6,969 nt of DNA from contig QHPA01000134.1 in NCBI GenBank assembly GCA_003218935.1, forward strand, positions 1 through 6,969. Reading direction: 5' to 3'. This DNA is from Verrucomicrobiota bacterium. GTDB lineage: Bacteria > Verrucomicrobiota > Verrucomicrobiia > Limisphaerales > AV2. The translations under genes and the position numbers were made by a program. This document shows positions 1 to 4,647 of the stretch, in pieces; positions within the stretch are counted from its first letter, which is position 1; the number at the start of each line of letters is the position of its first letter. The notes below the pieces were generated by a model, which saw only the letters and a program-made list of their open reading frames with translations, did not search any database and was not told the DNA's origin.

Positions 1-426
1 CCATCCAACTTGAGAACGTTGATCCACTCGATCCCGCCGTATTGGAAACCGATTCGTTCGTTGTTCGACGTGCGAATGGGCAGCGTGGACGATCCGAACG
101 ACGCGGAATTGATCAAGAACGCATCGCCGCTGCTCAAGGCGGACAAGATCGTGCGGCCCCTGCTGATCGGCCAGGGCGCCAACGATCCGCGTGTCAAGCA
201 GGCCGAATCCGAGCAGATCGTCGAGGCCATCGAGAAAAATAGCGGCAGAGTGACTTACGTGCTTTACCCGGATGAAGGCCACGGGTTCGCGCGTCCGGAG
301 AACCGGATTGATTTCAACGCGCGCGCTGAAGCATTCCTGGAGCAAAACCTCGGTGGTCGCGCCGAACCGATTCAGGGCGAGAAATATCCCGGGTCAACCG
401 CGGTTGTGAAAGTGATCGGCAAGTAG
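1..426 (+). CDS. S9 family (prolyl oligopeptidase-type) peptidase, C-terminal fragment
   Basis: This is the last 141 codons of a gene that starts before the window; the frame is open from base 1 to the TAG at 424-426. It is the end of an alpha/beta-hydrolase catalytic domain of the S9 type (dipeptidyl or acylaminoacyl peptidase-like), which cuts peptides behind proline or removes N-terminal residues. The supporting motifs are GQGANDPRV, whose Asp (codon 184-186) fits the catalytic acid, and YPDEGHGFARPENR, whose His (280-282) fits the catalytic histidine. ASPLLKADKIVRPLLI is the usual beta-strand lead-in to the Asp loop. The GxSxGG nucleophile should lie upstream and is not visible. After the fold a tail of about 25 residues (GGRAEPIQGEKYPGSTAVVKVIGK) reaches the stop, as in many S9 proteins of this group. 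Family assignment is strong; substrate and cellular location cannot be judged without the N-terminus. Confidence 0.9.
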   Translation, partial: PSNLRTLIHSIPPYWKPIRSLFDVRMGSVDDPNDAELIKNASPLLKADKIVRPLLIGQGANDPRVKQAESEQIVEAIEKNSGRVTYVLYPDEGHGFARPENRIDFNARAEAFLEQNLGGRAEPIQGEKYPGSTAVVKVIGK

Positions 427-529
427 CCGGCGCCGCCAGGGGCAACAATCCGGGTCCGCAGATCACCCGCATCGATTTCACGACGTCGCAAAGCTGGAAC
501 CGGCATTCGGGCTGCTGTTGGAAGGTTTG

Positions 530-553
530 GGAGTCTGCCGGGTTGGCGACTCC
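530..553 (+). terminator. Stem-loop between S9 peptidase and trypsin-like gene, possible terminator
   Basis: GGAGTC (530-535) is the exact reverse complement of GACTCC (548-553). Inside it GCC (537-539) pairs with GGC (545-547), leaving a one-base bulge (T536) and a five-base loop. The stem is about 9 bp and GC-rich but has no following T-run, so a classical intrinsic terminator is not shown. It lies 104 nt after the S9 stop and directly before an ATG at 554. That position argues that the downstream gene starts later, at 596. It could instead be a remnant of a palindromic repeat. Confidence 0.35.
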
Positions 554-595
554 ATGGCATTGACACGCATGTTGTCGGCGACTAAATGTCCGCTA

Positions 596-1667
596 ATGCA
601 GCCTGTTGCACGCTCCTGCGTGAGCCGAAGCCGCCCCGTTCTTATTGTATTCATTTCACTCTGGCTGAGCGGCATCCCGGCGAACGCCGTTCTCTTCTAT
701 TCCACCGGCGATCCGAATTACAACACGACCGCGCCGGGGGGCAGCCTGACCAACAGCGGGTGGCAGTACGAAGGTCTCTGGGGAAGTTATTTAGGCACGC
801 CCATTGCCCCAAAATACTTTATCACGGCCGGGCACGTTGGCGGCTCGATTGGGCAAGCCTTGGTCTTCAACGGCACCCAATACCCCACGACTGCGGTGTT
901 TGACGACCCGGACAGTGACTTGAGAATCTGGCGGGTCTGCGGGACGTTTCCCGATTACGCGCGGATCTACACGAACACGGATGAAGTGAACAAGAGTTTC
1001 GTCGTTTTTGGACGTGGCACACAACGCGGTGCGGCTGTCAGGGCCGGGCGATGGCGTGCAGCGCTGGGGCGAGAATGTGGTGGCCGGCACCGTCAATGGC
1101 GACGGACTGCTCGGCAGCGGCCTCGGTGTTTTGCTTCAGGCGACTTTCGATAAAACCGGCGGCCCCAACGAGTGTCACCTTTCCGTGGGCGACTCCGCCG
1201 GGGCGGTGTTCATCCAGGATGGCTCCACCTGGAAGCTCGCCGGCATCAACTACGCTGTGGATGGGCCGTACAACACCAGCACCAACGGGCCTGGATTTGC
1301 CGGCGCGATTTTCGATGAAGGCGGACTTTACAAAAAGGATGTGACGGGCAATTGGTCTCCGACGCCCGACTTACCCACAGCCCAACCCGGTTCATTCTAT
1401 GCGACACGCGTCTCGGCTCACGTGGCCTGGATCGACAGCGTCATCAACGGGCCGACGCCGAGCGACAGCACCCCGACATTGCAGTCTTCGGCGGATGTTG
1501 CCGGCCAGTACGCGGATGAATTGAATGCCGTCGTTGATGACACCTCTAAAACCATTACGATCGCGTTGCCGGGCGGATCGCGGTTCTATCGCCTCCGGGC
1601 TTGTGGCGCGCTGGCCATCCAGTCGATTCAAGTCCAGGGTGGCAATCTGGTGTTGACATATCAGTAA
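596..1667 (+). pseudogene. Trypsin-like serine protease, exported, reading frame broken
   Basis: This is a chymotrypsin-fold serine endopeptidase in two frames. The first part runs from ATG 596, chosen because it gives a clean Sec signal peptide: arginine-rich start, core LIVFISLWLSG, end ANA, with cleavage after residue 31. ATGs at 554 and 569 are in the same frame, and none of the three has a clear Shine-Dalgarno. This part carries ITAGHVGG (catalytic His, codon 833-835) and DSDLRIW (Asp, 917-919). Homology then moves to the next frame: GVQRWGENVVAG follows GTQRGAAV, so the change lies near 1037-1053. The second part holds GDSAGAVF (Ser, 1194-1196), KLAGINYAVDG and AHVAWIDSVING. It ends with a beta-rich domain of about 70 residues (LQSSADVAGQY...FYRLRACG...LVLTYQ) of a type I associate with verrucomicrobial secreted proteins, and stops with TAA at 1665-1667. 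All three triad residues survive. Without a correction, frame 1 ends at 1153. The cause could be a true recent frameshift or small deletion, or an assembly error. Fold confidence is high; pseudogene status is less sure. Confidence 0.8.
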
Positions 1668-1743
1668 ACAGCCGCCGCGGGCCAAGGGGCTGAACCATCC
1701 AGCGGCGGTGAAGGCATCGCCGGGCGGCAACAAGTACATGTTC

Positions 1744-1815
1744 GGTGGGGCGAGACTCCGTCGAGCCCTGATCTCTATGATTGGAGTTATGGGCTCGACG
1801 GAGTCTCGCCCCACC
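1744..1815. repeat. Perfect 25-bp inverted repeat (REP/MITE-like palindrome)
   Basis: The left arm (1744-1768) begins GGTGGGGCGAGACTCC and is the exact reverse complement of the right arm (1791-1815), which ends GAGTCTCGCCCCACC. The 22-nt spacer (1769-1790) can add a short CTC/GAG pairing (1773-1775 with 1784-1786). The unit would form a very stable hairpin in DNA or RNA on either strand. It lies between the trypsin-like gene and the Gfo/Idh gene and probably also ends transcripts, although no T-run follows. Perfect arms with no coding content suggest a dispersed palindromic element, as mobilised by REP-associated (Y1-type) transposases, but no transposase or second copy is in the window. The surrounding gap, 1668-1919, also has a weaker 7-bp pair right after the protease stop (1672-1678 with 1702-1708); I see no gene in it. 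Confidence 0.85.
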
Positions 1816-1884
1816 TGGCTCAGCCTCCCAGCAAACTGGAGAAAACCTGTATTGCTCAATGCCGGTTAATGCCGTTCTGTTTCC

Positions 1885-1913
1885 TTGACGGGGCGCCTGG
1901 ACGAACCTATCCC
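1885..1913 (+). promoter_or_regulatory. Weak sigma70-like promoter candidate before Gfo/Idh gene
   Basis: TTGACG (1885-1890) matches five of six bases of the -35 consensus. After exactly 17 nt comes TATCCC (1908-1913), which matches only the first three bases of the -10 consensus. Transcription would begin around 1919-1921, on top of the ATG at 1920. If this promoter is real, the mRNA would be leaderless or translation would start at ATG 1944. The poor -10 makes this speculative. Confidence 0.2.
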
Positions 1914-1919
1914 TTAACA

Positions 1920-3278
1920 ATGAACCGAAACCCGAATGATATCATGCCAGATCAAACTTCTCACGCCGTTTCCACTTCCCGTCGTGAATTTCTAAAGACC
2001 TCCACGGCCGCCGCGCTGGGCGGCGCGTTCGTCGCGAACCTCGGTTTCTCCGGCAAGGGGTTTGCCGCCGACGGTAACACGCTCAAAGTCGGTCTGATTG
2101 GCTGCGGCGGCCGCGGCAATGGCGCTGCGGCCGACGCGCTCGCCGCCGACAGCAACACGGTGCTATACGCGATGGGCGACATCGACCCTGCGAAGATCGA
2201 AGTGGGTCTGCGCGAAGTCGCGAAGTCCGTGAGCGATCCATCGCGGATCCAGGTGCCTGCCGAGCGCCGATTCGTGGGGCTGGATGCTTGCAAGAAAGTG
2301 ATTGCCTCGGGTGTGGATGTGGTGCTGCTGACGACGCCGCCGGGTTTTCGCCCGCAGCATTTCCAGGCAGCGGTCGCCGCGGGCAAACACGCGTTTCTCG
2401 AAAAACCCATCGCGACTGATGCCGCTGGCGTACGCTCGGTTCGGGCAAGCGCCGAGGAGGCGAAGCGAAAAGGGTTGGCCGTGCAATCCGGTTTCTGCTG
2501 GCGCGCGAACACGTCGCGCACGGAGTTCTTCAAACGACTTCACGATGGCGCCATCGGGGAAGTGCGCTCGCTTTATCACACTTATCTCACCGGGCCCGTG
2601 AAGCCGATGCCTCCCGCAAGTGCGCGGCCGGCCGGGATGAGCGATGTCGAGTGGCAAATCCGCAACTGGTACAACTTCGTGTGGCTCAGCGGCGATGGAC
2701 TCGTCGAGCAGGCGATTCACAGCATCGACAAAATGATTTGGGCGATGAAGGACCTGCCGCCGCTGAAGTGCACCGCCGTCGGCGGAAGGCAGACTCCGAA
2801 TCACGACGGCAACATCTACGATCACATCGAGGTGAATTACGAGTGGGCCAACGGAGTGCGCGGCTTCATGGCGCAGCGACAGATTGCCGGCTGCCACAGC
2901 GAGACCAAGGACTACATCACTGGCACGAAAGGCATCGGATGGCTCGGCAGCCGACGCGGCGCCGAATTCACCGGCGAAACGACCTGGCATTACGAAGGGC
3001 CGGAAACGGAGAGCCAGATGTTCGGCTCAATGTATCGGAATGAGCACGTGACTTTTCTGCGCTCGATTCGCGACGGCAAGCCAATCAATGACAGCGAGCA
3101 CATGTGCAACACCACGCTGGTGGCGATCATGGGCCGCATGGCGGCCTACACCGGGCAGGAAATCACCTGGGAACAGGCGATGCATTCGCACGAGCGACTC
3201 GTGCCGGAGAAGCTGGATTGGAACATGGCGCTGGAAGTTCCGCCGCTGGCGATGCCGGGCATCACGAAGTTCGTTTAA
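1920..3278 (+). CDS. Tat-exported Gfo/Idh/MocA family oxidoreductase
   Basis: This encodes 452 residues from ATG 1920; ATG 1869 would add 17 and ATG 1944 would remove 8, and none has a good ribosome site. I prefer 1920 because it leaves a normal Tat leader: SRREFLK (RR at 21-22), an Ala/Gly-rich core (about 27-44) and GFAAD near residue 50. The mature protein starts with a Rossmann dinucleotide site, LKVGLIGCGGRGNG (55-68). The family EKP motif follows at 161-163, then a substrate-domain segment WLSGDGLVEQAIHSIDKMIW (255-274) whose H267 and D270 lie where this family places catalytic residues. Such enzymes oxidise or reduce sugar hydroxyls with NAD(P), and Tat export carries the folded, cofactor-loaded enzyme out, as for Zymomonas glucose-fructose oxidoreductase. 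It sits 69 nt before a Tat-exported TIM-barrel gene, probably the same transcript, which suggests joint sugar processing outside the cytoplasm. A GH109 glycosidase is a possible alternative within the superfamily but I do not see its typical motif. The substrate is unknown. Confidence 0.93.
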   Translation: MNRNPNDIMPDQTSHAVSTSRREFLKTSTAAALGGAFVANLGFSGKGFAADGNTLKVGLIGCGGRGNGAAADALAADSNTVLYAMGDIDPAKIEVGLREVAKSVSDPSRIQVPAERRFVGLDACKKVIASGVDVVLLTTPPGFRPQHFQAAVAAGKHAFLEKPIATDAAGVRSVRASAEEAKRKGLAVQSGFCWRANTSRTEFFKRLHDGAIGEVRSLYHTYLTGPVKPMPPASARPAGMSDVEWQIRNWYNFVWLSGDGLVEQAIHSIDKMIWAMKDLPPLKCTAVGGRQTPNHDGNIYDHIEVNYEWANGVRGFMAQRQIAGCHSETKDYITGTKGIGWLGSRRGAEFTGETTWHYEGPETESQMFGSMYRNEHVTFLRSIRDGKPINDSEHMCNTTLVAIMGRMAAYTGQEITWEQAMHSHERLVPEKLDWNMALEVPPLAMPGITKFV

Positions 3279-3347
3279 TCGTGCGGCTGAGGCCCGCCTT
3301 CGCAGCCTGTGGAATCAAATCCGACTGGACTCAAATCATCAAGGATT

Positions 3348-4262
3348 ATGAAAACAAACCTGAACCGCCGGGAATTCTTCAAGGCCGGCAGCAGCGCGCT
3401 GGCGGTCGCCGCGCTGGCCCCCGCCGCACTCGCCGCCGTCGAAAACGCCGCCGCTCCCAAAAAGCGGAACATCAAAAAAGCAATCATGTACGCGACCGTC
3501 GGCGTCAAAGGGTCAGTGCTCGAACAGTTCAAGGCGATCAGAGAAGCGGGCTTTGAAGGCGTCGAGCCGATGAGCCATATGAACCAGGAGCAAGTGGTGA
3601 AGGCGCTCCAAGAAACCGGACTCAAGGCCGCCAGCACCTGTTGCAATACGCATTGGAACAAGCCGGTGTCGGACCCGAATCCGAAAGTGCGCGAGGAGGG
3701 ACTGGAAGGGCTCAAGCAGGCGCTGCGCGACGCGAAACGTTACGGCGCGAGTTCCGTGTTGTTCGTACCGGCAGTGGTGAACAAGCAAGTTTCTTACGCG
3801 GACGCCTACCAGCGTTCGCAGGAGGAAATTCGCAAGGCCGTTCCATTGGCCGAAGAACTTGGCGTGAAGATCGCCATCGAGAATGTCTGGAACCATTTTC
3901 TCCTCAGTCCGCTGGAGGCGGCGCGTTATGTGGACGAGTTCAACAGTCCGTGGGTCGGCTGGCATTTCGACGTCGGGAACGTCATCACCTACGGCTGGCC
4001 TGAGCAATGGATTCGCATTCTGGGCAAACGCATTCAAAAACTGCACATCAAGGAATTCAGCCGTGAAAAGGCCAGCCGTCAGGGGTTGGGAAAGGGTTTC
4101 GACGTCGAATTCCTGAAAGGCGACAATGATTGGCCCGCGGTGATGAAGGCGCTTGACGACGTCGGCTACGATGGCTGGGGCATCGCCGAGCAGGGCGGCG
4201 CTGACAGCCCGGAAGGGTTGAAGAAGCTGTCGCAGGAAATGGACCGCATCTTTGCGAGTTGA
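3348..4262 (+). CDS. Tat-exported sugar isomerase/epimerase-like TIM barrel (AP_endonuc_2)
   Basis: This encodes 304 residues from ATG 3348; a GTG at 3309 is in frame, but 3348 puts a Tat motif at the N-terminus and has AAGGA only 2 nt upstream. The leader is NRREFFK (RR at 7-8), a hydrophobic stretch ALAVAALAPAALAA (17-30), then a mature start near residue 31-40. The rest is a xylose-isomerase-like (AP_endonuc_2) barrel: FKAIREAGFEGVEP (61-74), LAEELGVKIAIENVWNHF (167-184), GWHFDVGNVITYG (204-216), KLHIKEFS (231-238) and GYDGWGIAEQGG (273-284). By comparison with ketose 3-epimerases, E178, D208, H233 and E281 are the likely divalent-metal ligands, all present. Family members epimerise, isomerise or eliminate sugars, inosose dehydratase-like or 3-keto-glycoside-cleaving enzymes included. 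Pairing with the upstream Gfo/Idh gene suggests that it acts on the oxidised product in the periplasm. The exact reaction cannot be told from sequence. Confidence 0.93.
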   Translation: MKTNLNRREFFKAGSSALAVAALAPAALAAVENAAAPKKRNIKKAIMYATVGVKGSVLEQFKAIREAGFEGVEPMSHMNQEQVVKALQETGLKAASTCCNTHWNKPVSDPNPKVREEGLEGLKQALRDAKRYGASSVLFVPAVVNKQVSYADAYQRSQEEIRKAVPLAEELGVKIAIENVWNHFLLSPLEAARYVDEFNSPWVGWHFDVGNVITYGWPEQWIRILGKRIQKLHIKEFSREKASRQGLGKGFDVEFLKGDNDWPAVMKALDDVGYDGWGIAEQGGADSPEGLKKLSQEMDRIFAS

Positions 4263-4405
4263 GCACGGCCCTTTTTGGACGAGGTCCCGGGCCCCTTGTC
4301 GGGAAAATCAGACGCCTCGGCCTGTTAATCCTGTATTCCTCCTGGCCTTCCCCCGACTAGCGAGTGGCTGCCGGAAATTATTTTCCGCAAAACCGCGTGT
4401 CCCCC

Positions 4406-4465
4406 CCCTCACCCCGTCCCTCTCCCCTTCCGAAGGGGAGGAGGTGCCCGGAGGGCGGGTGAGGG
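4406..4465. repeat. Nested palindromic repeat of the CCCTCACCC...GGGTGAGGG type
   Basis: The outer arms CCCTCACCC (4406-4414) and GGGTGAGGG (4457-4465) are exact reverse complements. Inside them CTCCCCTT (4422-4429) pairs with AAGGGGAG (4433-4440) around a 3-nt loop. CCCTC (4418-4422) could alternatively pair with GAGGG (4451-4455), so the right half is imperfect, as in a decayed copy. The left arm runs into a tract of eight C (4401-4408). Repeats of this composition are scattered through many bacterial genomes, from memory of the sequence type; only this copy is in the window. It lies 144 nt after the TIM-barrel stop and may reduce read-through. Confidence 0.75.
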
Positions 4466-4507
4466 TCGGTACCGCTGCCTGTAGATAGATGGTGTTTGCC
4501 AGAATTG

Positions 4508-4552
4508 TTTCCGGATCCGCACCCTGGTGCGAAGTTCGGCGCATTTCGGAAA
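4508..4552 (+). other. Possible structured leader upstream of CotH-type gene
   Basis: TTTCCG (4508-4513) can pair with CGGAAA (4547-4552), enclosing a smaller hairpin CGCAC (4518-4522) with GTGCG (4527-4531) and a 4-nt loop. The remaining interior is unpaired. The stems are short, so chance pairing is quite possible. No known riboswitch is recognised. Confidence 0.2.
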
Positions 4553-4647
4553 TCATCATTGGCAACTGTTCTGTGCCTCCAAATTCGCGTGCTTGAGGGC
4601 AAGAAACCTGCTATAAAAATGTGGTTTCCAAAAATGACAGCTTTACT

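Larger units (their letters stand above)
4263..4647. other. Intergenic region, 385 bp, with palindromic repeat and leader
   Basis: I see no credible gene in this stretch. It contains the nested palindrome 4406-4465, a six-base stem CGGAAA/TTTCCG (4372-4377 with 4382-4387), and a possible structured leader (4508-4552). TATAAA at 4612-4617 could serve as a -10 box for the next gene, but the nearest -35-like hexamer, TTGAGG at 4593-4598, is only 13 nt away, so no promoter can be claimed. In the frame of the downstream gene a TGA at 4594-4596 limits its start to GTG 4621 or GTG 4648. Confidence 0.6.

Noticed and set aside
1869..1919. Upstream ATG 1869 as the start of the Gfo/Idh gene
   Set aside because: It adds 17 residues that include a Cys/Phe-rich stretch atypical of Tat leaders and would move the RR motif to residue 38-39; ATG 1920 or 1944 fits better.
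2163..2990. Minus-strand open frame of 275 codons
   Set aside because: It lies wholly opposite the Gfo/Idh gene, in which every family motif is on the + strand; its peptide shows no recognisable domain. It is a GC-rich shadow frame.
3285..3307. Hairpin GGCTG/CAGCC with inner AGG/CCT in the gap between the two Tat genes
   Set aside because: Only 5 plus 3 bp with a 3-nt bulge and no T-run; too weak to call a terminator or to argue against co-transcription.
3513..4046. Minus-strand open frame of 177 codons
   Set aside because: It is antisense to the TIM-barrel gene, whose metal ligands and Tat leader are clear on the + strand.
4285..4304. TCCCG/CGGGA pairing just after the TIM-barrel stop, followed by AAAA
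   Set aside because: Five-bp stem with a 10-nt loop and no T-run on the + strand; not convincing as a terminator.
4252..4565. Short open frames on both strands (4252-4488 + and 4308-4565 -) with peptides such as LSPSEGE and SPSEGERDG
   Set aside because: The recognisable peptide comes from translating the palindromic repeat at 4406-4465; such peptides are common spurious annotations and there is no start signal or domain.
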